Shown: positions 9,034-18,003, counted from the first letter of the stretch. The stretch: 64,000 nt of DNA from Desulfitibacter alkalitolerans DSM 16504 (GCF_000620305.1 NZ_KK211101.1:1-64000), one strand, 5' to 3'. Made by a program: numbers and translations. Notes: generated by a model from the letters alone, not told the origin.

Positions 9034-9906
9034 TTGATATTCCTGTTATTTTTATTTGTAGTCCTGCTTGCGGTAGGGCTGTTTTTTATTCTCGCGGATG
9101 TGCTCAAGCTGCCGACCATGGGAGCAGCCAAGGCCATGCTCAGTGCCGGTAAGCAGGACAAAAAGGCTGCCAAAACCGTGGATGCGTATTTCATGTCCGG
9201 CGCTGTCAGGCTGTCAAGATTTATTCGCCTGGATGAGTACCGCAAAAGCCGCATGTCCAACGTCCTCAAAGCGGCGGGCATCAGTATGACACCGGAGGTT
9301 TACCTTGCGTATGCCTTCGTCAAAGCAGGAGCGATCCTCCTTGGCGTGATACCCTGCCTGTTCTTGTTCCCGCTGCTTTCCCCGGTGATGGTGCTGCTCG
9401 CCGTGCTGGTCTATTTCAAGGAAACCAGAAAAGCGGATGAGCAGCTGAAGGTCAAACGGGAGCAGATCGAAAGCGAGTTGCCAAGGTTCGTGGCGACCAT
9501 CGAACAGTCGCTGAAAAGCAGCCGCGATGTGCTGTCCATTCTGGAGAATTTTAAGAAAAATGCAGGCGCTGCTTTTGCAAGTGAACTGGACATCGTAACT
9601 GCGGACATGCGATCATCCAGCTACGAGGCGGCGCTCACCCGATTCGAGGCAAGGCTCAATTCACCACAACTCTCTGATGTAGTGCGCGGACTCATTGGTG
9701 TATTGCGCGGCGATGACGGCGCAATCTATTTTCAGATGCTCGCCCACGATTTTAAGGTGCTGGAGCTGCAAAGACTCAAGGGTGAGGCGCAGAAGATACC
9801 GCCCAAAATCCGGATTTTCTCCTTCATTATGCTGATATGCTTCCTGTTTACCTATCTCGCCATCATCGGCTATGAGATCATCAAGTCCCTCGGCGGGATG
9901 TTTTGA
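9034..9906 (+). CDS. TadC-like membrane protein (T2SS F family)
   Basis: A 290-residue membrane protein with an N-terminal hydrophobic segment, a central pair near residues 90-130, a cytoplasmic T2SSF domain (QIESELPRFVATIEQSL and onward) and a C-terminal membrane helix. It is the expected partner of the TadB-like protein. It starts with TTG, supported by ACGGAGGTG at about ten bases. A toxin-antitoxin cassette lies on each side, so the Tad-like operon is interrupted twice. Confidence 0.75.
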   Translation: MIFLLFLFVVLLAVGLFFILADVLKLPTMGAAKAMLSAGKQDKKAAKTVDAYFMSGAVRLSRFIRLDEYRKSRMSNVLKAAGISMTPEVYLAYAFVKAGAILLGVIPCLFLFPLLSPVMVLLAVLVYFKETRKADEQLKVKREQIESELPRFVATIEQSLKSSRDVLSILENFKKNAGAAFASELDIVTADMRSSSYEAALTRFEARLNSPQLSDVVRGLIGVLRGDDGAIYFQMLAHDFKVLELQRLKGEAQKIPPKIRIFSFIMLICFLFTYLAIIGYEIIKSLGGMF

Positions 9907-9917
9907 AATGAAATAGG

Positions 9918-9945
9918 TTGAATTTATCCTATTTCTGTGTATAAT
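9918..9945 (+). promoter_or_regulatory. Promoter of the phd-doc cassette
   Basis: TTGAAT (9918-9923) and TATAAT (9940-9945) are spaced 16 bases apart, directly after the tadC-like stop and just ahead of the antitoxin ribosome binding site TAGGAGGTG. Confidence 0.65.
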
Positions 9946-9965
9946 AGAAGTAGGAGGTGTTATGA

Positions 9966-10208
9966 ATGAATATCAACACAAACAGCCTTGTATCCATTAC
10001 CGAGGCCAATCAGAATTTTTCCAAGGTGGCGCGCTTGGTTGATGAGAATGGTGTTGCGGTCATTTTGAAAAACAATGTGCCGCGTTATATTATCACAGAG
10101 TTCAGTGAATTTCAGGCTGAGGAAATGGCGGTTGACGAGGATGTGAAAAGTATAGCCCGCCGCCTGATCACAAAACACCGGGCGGCGTTTGAGGAACTGG
10201 CTAAATGA
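9966..10208 (+). CDS. phd: Phd-like antitoxin
   Basis: An 80-residue Phd/YefM-family antitoxin (VSITEANQNFSKVARLV, then VILKNNVPRYIIT). It is followed with a four-base overlap by a Doc-type Fic protein, which is the classical phd-doc arrangement of phage P1. Phd represses the operon and blocks Doc by binding its active-site groove. ATG 9966 is chosen for its spacing from TAGGAGGTG. An earlier ATG at 9962 is in another frame. Confidence 0.8.
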   Translation: MNINTNSLVSITEANQNFSKVARLVDENGVAVILKNNVPRYIITEFSEFQAEEMAVDEDVKSIARRLITKHRAAFEELAK

Positions 10209-10579
10209 AAAGATTAAGCATCCCGCAAATCGTGATGATGCACAGTGCGTTGATCAAGGAAACCGGAGGATTGGACGGGATTCGTGACGAGAACCTGCTG
10301 GACTCGGCGGTCAACGCTCCATTTCAGACCTTTGGCGGTGAATATGTATATAAAACACTGGAGGCGAAGGCGGCGCGTTTGGGGTATTCTTTAGTAAAAA
10401 ATCATCCCTTTGTTGATGGCAACAAGAGAATCGGAATGCTTGCCATGCTGGTTTTTCTGGAAATCAATGGCATCGAGCTAACATGTTCGGATCAGGATAT
10501 TATCGAAACCGGCTTAAAGCTTGCCGCCGGCGAGATGGATGATAAGCAACTCTTGGAATGGATTCTACGGCATAATTAA
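10205..10579 (+). CDS. doc: Doc toxin (Fic fold, death on curing)
   Basis: A 124-residue protein with the Doc active-site motif HPFVDGNKR starting at H67. The second glycine of canonical Fic is replaced by lysine, as in Doc, which phosphorylates EF-Tu instead of AMPylating targets. The length fits Doc (about 125 residues). The upstream phd overlaps by four bases. A terminator follows at 10600. It should serve as an addiction module for the element. Confidence 0.85.
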   Translation: MKRLSIPQIVMMHSALIKETGGLDGIRDENLLDSAVNAPFQTFGGEYVYKTLEAKAARLGYSLVKNHPFVDGNKRIGMLAMLVFLEINGIELTCSDQDIIETGLKLAAGEMDDKQLLEWILRHN

Positions 10580-10599
10580 AGAATGGGCATGGCGAAAAA

Positions 10600-10626
10600 G
10601 AGCGGATAACCTCCGTTCTTTTTTTT
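10600..10626 (+). terminator. Terminator closing the phd-doc cassette
   Basis: GAGCGGA (10600-10606) pairs with TCCGTTC (10612-10618) across a five-base loop, followed by eight T. It isolates the phd-doc cassette from the downstream pseudopilin genes. Confidence 0.8.
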
Positions 10627-10647
10627 GCGCTGAAAGGAGGTCTTCTG

Positions 10648-10863
10648 ATGAACGAACAGGATTTGAAACAAAAGCTGCTGCGCTTTCAAAACCCGCCGGA
10701 GGTGGTGAGGGACCAGTGGCTGAACGAGCAGGGCACTGCTTTGGACGAGGAAAGGGGGCATGTTCTCTGTACACTTGCCGACACAAGGGATGCCGAACAA
10801 GATTACGAGCTGGGCGAAGCCTTCCGGGAACCCGGACAGGACGAGGGGGTGCGGATGTGTTAG
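10648..10863 (+). CDS. Small acidic protein, unknown
   Basis: A 71-residue hydrophilic acidic protein with no membrane segment and no motif that I recognise. AAAGGAGGTC precedes the ATG at good spacing. The last seven bases overlap the next gene. The position between the terminator of the phd-doc cassette and the DUF4320-like gene suggests it belongs to the pilus operon. Confidence 0.55.
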   Translation: MNEQDLKQKLLRFQNPPEVVRDQWLNEQGTALDEERGHVLCTLADTRDAEQDYELGEAFREPGQDEGVRMC

Positions 10864-11255
10864 AAAAGCTGGGGAATAAACGCGGAGAAGGGTATATCGA
10901 TGTAGCGGTACTGGTACTTTGCGCCATGCTTGTCATTGCTCTTGCCGTCAAGGTGTTTCCGGTCTACATCGCCAAGAGCCAACTTGACACCTTTGCCTCA
11001 GAACTTTGCAGAGAAGCAGAGATTGCAGGCAGGGTCGGCAGCGAAACCAGCATGCGGGCGCAGGTCCTGCGGGAAAAAACAGGACTTGATCCCGCCATTT
11101 CATGGTCAAAGACCGGCAAAATCCAGCTCAATGAAGAGTTCACGGTGACCGTTTCCATGCAGACCGACATCGGACTCTTTGGCGGTTTCGGCTCCTTTCC
11201 CATTACCTTGACCGCACAGGCGACAGGCAAAAGCGAGGTGTATTGGAAAAAATGA
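10857..11255 (+). CDS. DUF4320-like pseudopilin-type membrane protein
   Basis: A 132-residue protein with one N-terminal hydrophobic helix directly after a short basic stretch (GNKRGEGYIDVAVLVLCAML), the layout of type IV pilin-like and TadE-like proteins. GTG 10857 is inferred from the overlap with the previous gene and the upstream GAGGGGGTG. Longer frames run into the doc gene and are shadows. The remainder is a predicted beta-rich extracellular domain. DUF4320 proteins accompany TadB/C-like genes in clostridial ICEs. The name is from memory. Confidence 0.65.
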   Translation: MLEKLGNKRGEGYIDVAVLVLCAMLVIALAVKVFPVYIAKSQLDTFASELCREAEIAGRVGSETSMRAQVLREKTGLDPAISWSKTGKIQLNEEFTVTVSMQTDIGLFGGFGSFPITLTAQATGKSEVYWKK

Positions 11256-11797
11256 CAAAATTATATGGTATACTAAAGGGAAAAAAAGGATCGTCATTCC
11301 CATTGGTTGTTGCCATCACCCTCGCGCTTGGCATCATCCTGTGCGGAATATCCGAATACCTGAGGCTCATGATCATCGCCTCCGGTGTTCGGGATGCGGT
11401 GCAGTCTGCCATCATTTCGACAGTTAACGACAACTATGATGATGTTTACCACGGCGTTCGGGAGGGCTATGCAGGAGGGTATAAGCCAAGCGGTTCCTCA
11501 TGGGAGGGCAGCATTGACTACGGCGATATTTATGAGTATCTTGACAATACCCTTGGCTTGCAAAAAAACGGCGGCTATCATGTGAAATACGCAGGCGAAG
11601 CGGTGGAATTCAAGCTCTCCGGTTTATCCGTCGATATTACTAATGTGCCCCTTGCACCCTCCGACTCCGACAGTGCGCAGGGCCTTCTCGCCGATGCGGT
11701 GATCCGGCTGGAGGTTCCGGTGTCCTTTGGCGGCAAATCCCTACCGCCGATGCGGATGAACCTTAAGGTGCAGGCGAAATATATGCCTCTATTTTAA
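11252..11797 (+). CDS. TadE/F-like pseudopilin candidate
   Basis: A 181-residue protein beginning with a short basic segment (KGKKGSSFPL) and one hydrophobic helix (VVAITLALGIILCGI), then a soluble domain. This is the pattern of TadE/TadF minor pseudopilins. ATG 11252 overlaps the stop of the preceding gene (ATGA). A TTG at 11243 is possible, but only three bases separate it from the GAGGTG site. It is probably processed by the peptidase at 3695, which is an inference. Confidence 0.6.
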   Translation: MTKLYGILKGKKGSSFPLVVAITLALGIILCGISEYLRLMIIASGVRDAVQSAIISTVNDNYDDVYHGVREGYAGGYKPSGSSWEGSIDYGDIYEYLDNTLGLQKNGGYHVKYAGEAVEFKLSGLSVDITNVPLAPSDSDSAQGLLADAVIRLEVPVSFGGKSLPPMRMNLKVQAKYMPLF

Positions 11798-11887
11798 CTG
11801 TTTCAGAGTTGTAATAGACTTTTGAAAACTCTTGTGGTAGGGTGGCTTGTAAGGAACTGTAAAAAATAGACAAGGAGGTAATCTCTT

Positions 11888-12445
11888 ATGAAGAATATAA
11901 CTGACAAGACAAAGAAATGGCTGACCATCGCCGGACTTGGCATTGTGTGCGTGGCGCTGGTTATTGCAATATCCTCTCAATTTAAGACGCAAACACCGGT
12001 GGATGATGTGATAGCTTCGCCGACTGCAGTTACAGATAATGAGAACAATCCAGCCATCGACACCGGTGATAAGGCAGAAGAAAAAGAAGTGGTCATCCAG
12101 GCCAACGAACCGGTTGCAGCGCCGACCGATGACACAGCGGCTAAGACCGATCAGCCGGTACAGAATCTTCAGCCGGAAGTGACCAAACCGGCAGCGCCGA
12201 CAGAAAGCCAAAAGATCGACAAAACCCAAAAGCCCAACGGAGAAAAGGTTGACAATGTGAAAGCGGTAGACCATGACAGTGTAAAAAAACCAAATACCAC
12301 GCAGTCCGGTGAGCCGCAGGGCGGTGAGAAAAAAGACGGCAAGGTTTATCTTCCCGGCTTCGGATGGGTAACTGAAACAGGAGGTTCGGGTACAACAGTA
12401 GACGGTGATGGTGATATCAATAAACAAGTTGGAAAAATGGATTAG
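11888..12445 (+). CDS. Membrane-anchored low-complexity protein (DUF6550-like)
   Basis: A 185-residue protein. It has a cytoplasmic basic start (KNITDKTKKW), one membrane helix (LTIAGLGIVCVALVIAI) and a long outside region rich in T, P, K, D and Q ending in a VYLPGFGWV segment. It probably spans the cell wall or links the pilus machine to it. The start has a strong AAGGAGGTAA site. DUF6550 is recalled from similar ICE operons and was not verified. Confidence 0.6.
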   Translation: MKNITDKTKKWLTIAGLGIVCVALVIAISSQFKTQTPVDDVIASPTAVTDNENNPAIDTGDKAEEKEVVIQANEPVAAPTDDTAAKTDQPVQNLQPEVTKPAAPTESQKIDKTQKPNGEKVDNVKAVDHDSVKKPNTTQSGEPQGGEKKDGKVYLPGFGWVTETGGSGTTVDGDGDINKQVGKMD

Positions 12446-12520
12446 CCCATCAAATTAGAATAAAGTACTCCAAGAAGCGCAGCAGAAATGTCGTGCTTCT
12501 TGCTGTTTAAGGAGGTCTTT

Positions 12521-13855
12521 ATGAAACGAAACCTTAGTATTTTTTTTATGTTGGCCTTGCTGTTGACATTCCTGTCTCCTCTCGCCACCTATGCCGAGGG
12601 CGAAGGGAACATTGACCATGGAGGCGGCGGGATGGGCAGCGGTACCAGCGAAAACTATTGGAATCCTGGCGATGAGGGTGTGCGGGTTACGGTTGTGAGG
12701 GTAAGAGATCGTGCGGTGGTTACCACACCCATTGATTTTACCAACAAAAATCCCGATAACATCCAGGCACACTTTGGAAAAGTCAGCAAAATATCTTATA
12801 CAAAAGGTGTTTCTCTGACACCTAATCCACAAACATACACCTATGTCAATCCGGCACAAGCGATTCCAAGAATTATCAGTTCTGGCAGCGGTAATGCAAA
12901 CATTGAAGCCATAAAGAGATATTTCTGTTCGGAATATACACTGATGCGGATTGCCGATGTTACCGGCTTCAATTACGACACCCTCATCAGCGGTGACTAC
13001 AAAATACTGTTAGAGCCAGTTGCGTATATGACCTTTCAAGGCGTAAGGATTGCTGTGACTGCAACAGAAGCTGCTCTTTATGACGAGCAGCTCGGCGGCG
13101 GCTTAAGAAGCAAAATGGCTTCTCTTTCACACCAAAATTTACCCCTTGCCATGTTTCTGGAAACGCCTGATCTTGGCTATCCTGCGTGGTCGGGAAGCAC
13201 CACATCAAAAGCTTCCAATGCGGATATAAAGTCCTCCCTTGGCCTTGGCATTGTACGGTTCAGCGAGGCAGAGCCTCCCCAAGTGAGCAGCTACGATTAC
13301 ACTTATCGTGTTAATACCGAGGTCATCACCTCGGTCACGGTCAGCGGAGGCCAGGCTGATCCCGACAATCCTGTATCGGTACGCTTTACCATCGGCGGCA
13401 AAACCTACACGGTAAACAACGTATATTATCCGGATGGCGACAGCCAGCTTGTGTGGGTGCGCTGGACGACACCTTCCACACCGCAGACCATGACAATAAC
13501 TGTGTCTGTAACCGGCAGAGGCAGAGCAAGCCAAGGAACCATCACCGCCAATATTGTGGATCTGTCGGGCAATGATCCGCCAAACCCCGTTGCGGATGAT
13601 CGCAATGATTCCTACTCTAAGCCGAGCGTTCCGAGCAAACCACAGGTAACCTCCGCCTCATGGGGCGTGTGGCGTCCTTGGTGGCAGGAGTATTGGGTGT
13701 GGCACTCCACCGGCGAAGATTCAGGCTATTGGTGCGATCACGGCTGGTGGGAGTTTGATTATGACTCCTACAGGGCAGATCTCTCAGCTTCCATGAGCAT
13801 CATTCCCGATGCTAAAGCACCAACCGCATCGGGGAAAACCATGAAAAGCGGATAT
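12521..13855 (+). CDS. Large secreted protein of the pilus operon, exon 1 (gene split by group II intron)
   Basis: The first 445 codons of a secreted protein. The start has GGAGGT ten bases upstream. Residues 1-25 form a signal peptide (basic start, hydrophobic core, cleavage near TYAEG). The rest includes beta-rich stretches, a Trp-rich segment (WGVWRPWWQEYWVW) and Ile/Tyr-rich repeats typical of surface proteins. Read as one frame, the ORF continues 30 bases into the intron and stops at 13885. Removing the intron joins it in frame to 16278-16634, giving 563 residues. The interruption falls between codons (phase 0). Function unknown; I infer a surface or tip role in the Tad-like or conjugative apparatus. 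Confidence 0.75.
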
Positions 13856-14395
13856 GTGCGCCCAGATAGGGCTTTGTTTCAGTAGAAAGTGAGCAAAAAT
13901 CACTGGTTGGAACTACTACACAAGATGACGTGTAAGTCAACCTACCTTACTGCAAGGGGAAACCCGATACAGGAACACCGCATGGTAGGAAAGCGACAAG
14001 TGGACTTAGGGTAAAGTCTCGACTTATGTTGCGATGACAAGCAGATACGAGGATAAGCCTGCGATTGGCGAATGTGAGGTCTAAGCTACCCTTGTTTTGG
14101 GTCTAAGGAAATTACCATGATACCTTAGTTGTAATTATCCATATATACCGTAACCGTATATGGAGTCATCAGCAAATTACAAAGCAGGCATGAGAGCATG
14201 TTTTAACAGACCGAAAGCATATCCGACAATCTGCACTTCCAAGGTCAAAGCTAAACTGGGGATTGCCTAAACAGATACATTTGTCTGCATGGCAACAGAG
14301 TTCCAATAGTAGCTTAGGCTGAGGAAATCTCAGAAAACAGCGAAGTGGAACAGTTAATAAATTCAAAATAGGAAAGATGAAAGGACGGAGAAACC

Positions 14396-16177
14396 GTGAC
14401 AAAACCAACATCTGATATTTTGGAGCGTATTTACAAGAATTCAAGCGAGCACAAAGACGGTGTCTACACACGTCTGTACCGTTATCTCCTACGAGATGAC
14501 ATTTATTACCTTGCATATCAAAAGCTATATTCCAACAAGGGTGCATCAACCAAAGGCATTGATAATGATACTGCCGACGGTTTTGGAAAAAAGTACGTTG
14601 ACAGCTTAATAAAAGAACTGTCAGACGGAACATATACACCTAAGCCGGTTCGCAGAGAATATATCAAGAAGAAAAACGGCAAAATGCGGCCTTTAGGAAT
14701 ACCGTCATTCAGAGATAAGCTGCTGCAAGAGGTAATACGTAACTTTTTGGAAGCAATCTATGAGCCTACATTCAGTGACTTTTCGCACGGGTTTAGACCT
14801 AAGAGGAGCTGTCACACAGCCCTTGAACAGGCAAAACTATATTTTAGGGGTGCAAAATGGTTCATTGAAGGCGACATCAAAGGATGCTTTGACGACATTG
14901 ACCATGACAAGCTGATTGAGATTTTGCAAAGGAAAATCAAGGATAGCAGATTTATTAATGTTATCCGTAGTTTTTTGAAAGCAGGATACATGGAGGACTG
15001 GAAATACCATCAAACATATTCCGGCTGTCCGCAAGGCGGCATCCTTTCTCCAATTCTTGCCAACATCTATCTTAATGAGCTAGACAATGAAATCGCGAAA
15101 ATAAAGCAAGCCTTTGATAAGCCTGCAACCAGAAAAATCACACCTGAACATAGCTCCTTAAGTGCGAAACTCTTTAAAAGAAGGAAAAAACTGAAAAGTG
15201 CCACAGGCGAACAAAGAACAGCCTTGTTATCTGAAATTCGCGACCTGGAAGAACAATACCGAAAAACACCCTCAAAAATGCAGGATGACAAAAAGGTATC
15301 GTACGTCAGGTATGCCGATGATTTTCTGATAGCGGTAAATGGCAGTAAAGAAGATTGCGTAAAGCTTAAAGAGCAGTTAGCAAAGTTTCTTTTTGACGAA
15401 TACAAACTCACTCTAAGCAAAGACAAAACCCTGATTACACACAGCAGTGAGCGAGTAAGATTCTTAGGCTATGATATATCGGTTAGGCGAAATCAAGAAT
15501 ATATGACCGATAGCAGGGGACGTAAGGCAAGACATCTAAATAACACTGTTGCATTAAGCGTACCATTTGAGAAAATCGAAAAGCATATGTTTGAGAAAGG
15601 ATTTGTCCGTCAAACTGAAGCGAAAAAGTTTAGACCGCTACACAAAAAAGGCTGGTTGTACCTACCTGACGCAGAAATTGTTGAACGATACAATGCGGAG
15701 ATTCGTGGGATAGTGAATTACTATTACCTTGCCTCAAATCTATACAAGCTGCAATATTTCGCTTATCTGATGGAATACAGTTGTCTTGCTACGCTTGCAG
15801 GAAAACACAATTCCACAATTAAGAAAATAGTAGCCAAACATAAGCAAGGCAAGGATTGGGCCATCAAGTATAAAACGGAAAATGGCGCAACCAAAGAAAA
15901 GCGAATTGTAAAACTAAAGGACTGCAAGGGTAAGTGCGAGGACAAGATTGTACAACACAGATATTCTGTAAATACAAATGCGACAATTAGGGCGCGACTA
16001 CAGGCAGGGATTTGTGAATTGTGCGGTAGTAAAGATAAAGCCAGCTATGAGGTTCATCATGTGCCGAGTGTAAAAGGGCTGGACGGAACATCGCTTTGGG
16101 AGCAGATAATGAAATCCAAACGTAGAAAAACCTTAGTGGTATGTGAAGATTGTCATAAGGCAATCCATGACGATTAG
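14396..16177 (+). CDS. ltrA: Group II intron-encoded reverse transcriptase/maturase with HNH endonuclease
   Basis: A 593-residue protein close to LtrA of Lactococcus in motif order. It has an N-terminal RT-0/fingers region, RPLGIPSFRDKLLQE, SHGFRPKRSCHTAL, the catalytic YADD in YVRYADDFLI (about residue 305), a maturase domain X with YYYLASNLYKL, and a C-terminal HNH zinc endonuclease (CELCGSKDK, YEVHHVPSVKGL, CEDCHKAIH). It begins with GTG preceded by AAGGACGGAG inside domain IV. It splices the intron and drives retrohoming. All domains appear intact, so the intron may be active. Confidence 0.93.
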   Translation: MTKPTSDILERIYKNSSEHKDGVYTRLYRYLLRDDIYYLAYQKLYSNKGASTKGIDNDTADGFGKKYVDSLIKELSDGTYTPKPVRREYIKKKNGKMRPLGIPSFRDKLLQEVIRNFLEAIYEPTFSDFSHGFRPKRSCHTALEQAKLYFRGAKWFIEGDIKGCFDDIDHDKLIEILQRKIKDSRFINVIRSFLKAGYMEDWKYHQTYSGCPQGGILSPILANIYLNELDNEIAKIKQAFDKPATRKITPEHSSLSAKLFKRRKKLKSATGEQRTALLSEIRDLEEQYRKTPSKMQDDKKVSYVRYADDFLIAVNGSKEDCVKLKEQLAKFLFDEYKLTLSKDKTLITHSSERVRFLGYDISVRRNQEYMTDSRGRKARHLNNTVALSVPFEKIEKHMFEKGFVRQTEAKKFRPLHKKGWLYLPDAEIVERYNAEIRGIVNYYYLASNLYKLQYFAYLMEYSCLATLAGKHNSTIKKIVAKHKQGKDWAIKYKTENGATKEKRIVKLKDCKGKCEDKIVQHRYSVNTNATIRARLQAGICELCGSKDKASYEVHHVPSVKGLDGTSLWEQIMKSKRRKTLVVCEDCHKAIHDD

Positions 16178-16210
16178 ACTTGAATTTTTTATACGTTAAA
16201 TATTAACGGA

Positions 16211-16244
16211 GAGCCGTATACATCGAGAGGTGTACGTACGGTTC
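16211..16244 (+). ncRNA. Group II intron domain V
   Basis: The 34-base catalytic hairpin starts GAGCCGTATAC, has a CGAGAGG tetraloop/bulge region and closes with GTACGTACGGTTC. The AGC-type catalytic triad is present as AGCC. Domain VI follows immediately and ends at the 3' splice site. Confidence 0.9.
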
Positions 16245-16277
16245 GGTGGCGAGGGTCAGCAATGACCCTTAGCCTAT

Positions 16278-16634
16278 GGCATCAACCAAATCGTGACTGC
16301 CAATGTCAGCACCAATCAGTCCTGGGCAGTGACCGGCGCACAGACTGCCATAACTTACTTTCCGGAGTTTCAGTACAAAACATACTGGCGCTTACTGGAG
16401 CCAACAAGCAGCGGCTACAGTGCCAAATTCGAGTTTGCTAAAAACAAGTACTCGACCTATAACCGGCGCACCCATTTCACCCCAATCTGGATGCCGGATG
16501 GAAGCTACACCCCGTATACGTACCTAATTGACTGCTGGACACCGCAGGGGATGCTCTCTATGAACCTAACAGACTCAGTGAACATAAGCGGAAGCTTATG
16601 GGATGACTGGCACATCGCGCCCGTAAAACCTTAA
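16278..16634 (+). CDS. Large secreted protein of the pilus operon, exon 2
   Basis: The last 118 codons and stop of the gene that begins at 12521. The frame starts GGC ATC AAC CAA immediately after the intron and is open to the TAA at 16634. The first in-frame ATG at 16293 has no ribosome binding site, so this segment is expected to be made only after splicing. The sequence is aromatic-rich (FPEFQYKTYWRLLEP, FTPIWMPDGSYTPYTYL), in keeping with exon 1. Confidence 0.75.
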   Translation, partial: GINQIVTANVSTNQSWAVTGAQTAITYFPEFQYKTYWRLLEPTSSGYSAKFEFAKNKYSTYNRRTHFTPIWMPDGSYTPYTYLIDCWTPQGMLSMNLTDSVNISGSLWDDWHIAPVKP

Positions 16635-16657
16635 AAATATCATCAGAAAAAGAACAG

Positions 16658-16695
16658 GATCGCAAGGCGTGAAAAGCCCTGCGGTCTTTTCTTTT
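16658..16695 (+). terminator. Terminator at the end of the Tad-like operon
   Basis: GATCGCAAGGC (16658-16668) pairs with GCCCTGCGGTC (16676-16686) with one mismatch and one G-T pair, followed by TTTTCTTTTT. It separates the pilus genes from the type IV secretion genes. Confidence 0.75.
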
Positions 16696-16727
16696 TCAGC
16701 AATAAAGGAAGAAAGGTGGAAAAATTG

Positions 16728-17069
16728 ATGAAAAAAAAGAAAAAGCTCTTATACCTTTTTTGCGTCACCCTTGTCCTTATCAGCATTTTCTGCATGACCG
16801 CCTATGCCGCTCCTACCGGCGATGTTGCGGGAGCCATAGAAAGCACATGGAAGGACGCATCCGCACAGATTAAAACTGTGGTCAACAAGGTTGTTTTCCC
16901 TGCAATCGACCTGATTCTTGCTGTGTTTTTCTTCGCCAAACTGGGGATGGCGTACTTCGACTATAGAAAACACGGAATGTTTGAGTGGACGGCTCCTGCT
17001 ATTCTCTTCGCCTGCTTGATATTTACCCTCACAGCGCCGCTTTATATTTGGCAGATTCTTGGCATGTAA
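16728..17069 (+). CDS. VirB2-like small membrane protein (DUF3852-like)
   Basis: A 113-residue protein with a signal-peptide-like start (five lysines, then a hydrophobic core ending MTAYAAP), an amphipathic stretch and two further membrane segments (LILAVFFFAKL and AILFACLIFTLTAPLYI). A cleaved leader plus two helices is the layout of VirB2/TrbC pilins. ATG 16728 is chosen for spacing from AGAAAGGTGG. A GTG at 16716 is too close to it. It is the first gene of the type IV secretion block. DUF3852 is recalled from similar ICEs. Confidence 0.65.
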   Translation: MKKKKKLLYLFCVTLVLISIFCMTAYAAPTGDVAGAIESTWKDASAQIKTVVNKVVFPAIDLILAVFFFAKLGMAYFDYRKHGMFEWTAPAILFACLIFTLTAPLYIWQILGM

Positions 17070-17142
17070 CAGCAGCAAAATTGTGCCAGGGAGTCTGTGT
17101 AAAAGCAGGCTCTAAATCTTTCCGAAAGGAGTGAACTTATAA

Positions 17143-18003
17143 ATGTTCATATGGGATTTTGCTGCTGACACTGTCCTCGGACAGATTATGGACTGGATCT
17201 ATGCTCAGATAATCGGCTTTCTTGGTGAATTCTTCGCTATGATGGGCAACATGGGAGCCGAGCTGTTCGAGATGAGCTGGGTGCAGGCTATTGTGCTGTT
17301 CTTTTCCTATCTTGCATGGGCGCTTTATGGGACAGGGCTAGTAGTTTCCGCCTTTGAATGCGGCATTGAATACCAAAGCGGCAGGGGCAGCATCAAGGAC
17401 ACAGCTTTAAATGCCATCAAAGGCTTTATGGCTGTCAGCCTGTTTACCATTGTGCCGGTGGAACTGTACAAGCTGGCGATTACCCTGCAGGGCGCCTTCA
17501 CATCCGGCATCACAGGACTTGCGGCGGCAGACAGCAGCATCAGCACCATGGCTGCCGCTGCCCTTGCCAGCATAGGCGATGTCTTAGTCAGTCCCATTAT
17601 GGGGATATTCTGTTTGATCCTCATGGGCTATGCGGTAATCAAAGTGTTTTTTGCCAACCTCAAGAGAGGGGGAATTCTGCTCATCCAGATTGCCGTGGGC
17701 AGCCTGTATATGTTCAGTGTCCCCAGAGGATATATAGACGGATTCGTATCATGGTGCAAGCAGGTGGTGGGTTTATGCCTGACCGCATTTTTACAGGCGA
17801 CCATCCTCGTTGCAGGGCTCATGGTGTTTAACAGCAACATGCTTCTGGGACTTGGCCTTATGCTTGCAGCTTCAGAGATACCACGGATCGCCGGGCAGTT
17901 CGGACTTGACACCAGCACCAGGGGCAATCTCATGAGCACCATGTATGCGGCGCAGACTGCGATGAACATAACGCGCACAGTGGTAAGGGCGGTGGCAAAA
18001 TGA
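17143..18003 (+). CDS. VirB6/TrbL-like conjugation channel protein
   Basis: A 286-residue polytopic membrane protein with about six hydrophobic segments and small-residue-rich linkers (GITGLAAADSSISTMAAAALASIGD). It sits directly after the VirB2-like protein and just before a VirB3-like one. VirB6/TrbL proteins form the inner-membrane channel of conjugative type IV secretion. Similar proteins in clostridial ICEs carry a TrbL or DUF6045 label. AAAGGAGTG precedes the ATG. The stop overlaps the next start by four bases. Confidence 0.75.
   Translation: MFIWDFAADTVLGQIMDWIYAQIIGFLGEFFAMMGNMGAELFEMSWVQAIVLFFSYLAWALYGTGLVVSAFECGIEYQSGRGSIKDTALNAIKGFMAVSLFTIVPVELYKLAITLQGAFTSGITGLAAADSSISTMAAAALASIGDVLVSPIMGIFCLILMGYAVIKVFFANLKRGGILLIQIAVGSLYMFSVPRGYIDGFVSWCKQVVGLCLTAFLQATILVAGLMVFNSNMLLGLGLMLAASEIPRIAGQFGLDTSTRGNLMSTMYAAQTAMNITRTVVRAVAK

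Larger units (their letters stand above)
13856..16277 (+). mobile_element. Group II intron, Ll.LtrB-like (IIA / mitochondrial-like lineage)
   Basis: The 5' end GTGCGCCCAGATAGGG at 13856 is the canonical group II start of this lineage. The 3' end is ...CCTAT at 16277, after a recognisable domain V and VI. The maturase ORF lies in domain IV. Exact removal restores an open frame across the junction (TAT|GGC). The exon bases CGGATAT immediately before the intron (13849-13855) are perfectly complementary to ATATCCG at 14219-14225, a candidate EBS1-IBS1 pairing of seven bases. The 540 bases before the maturase hold the domain I-III scaffold, not other genes. Confidence 0.92.

Noticed and set aside
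14169-14639. 156-residue minus-strand ORF within the intron
   Set aside because: It is antisense to the conserved intron RNA and the start of the maturase gene.
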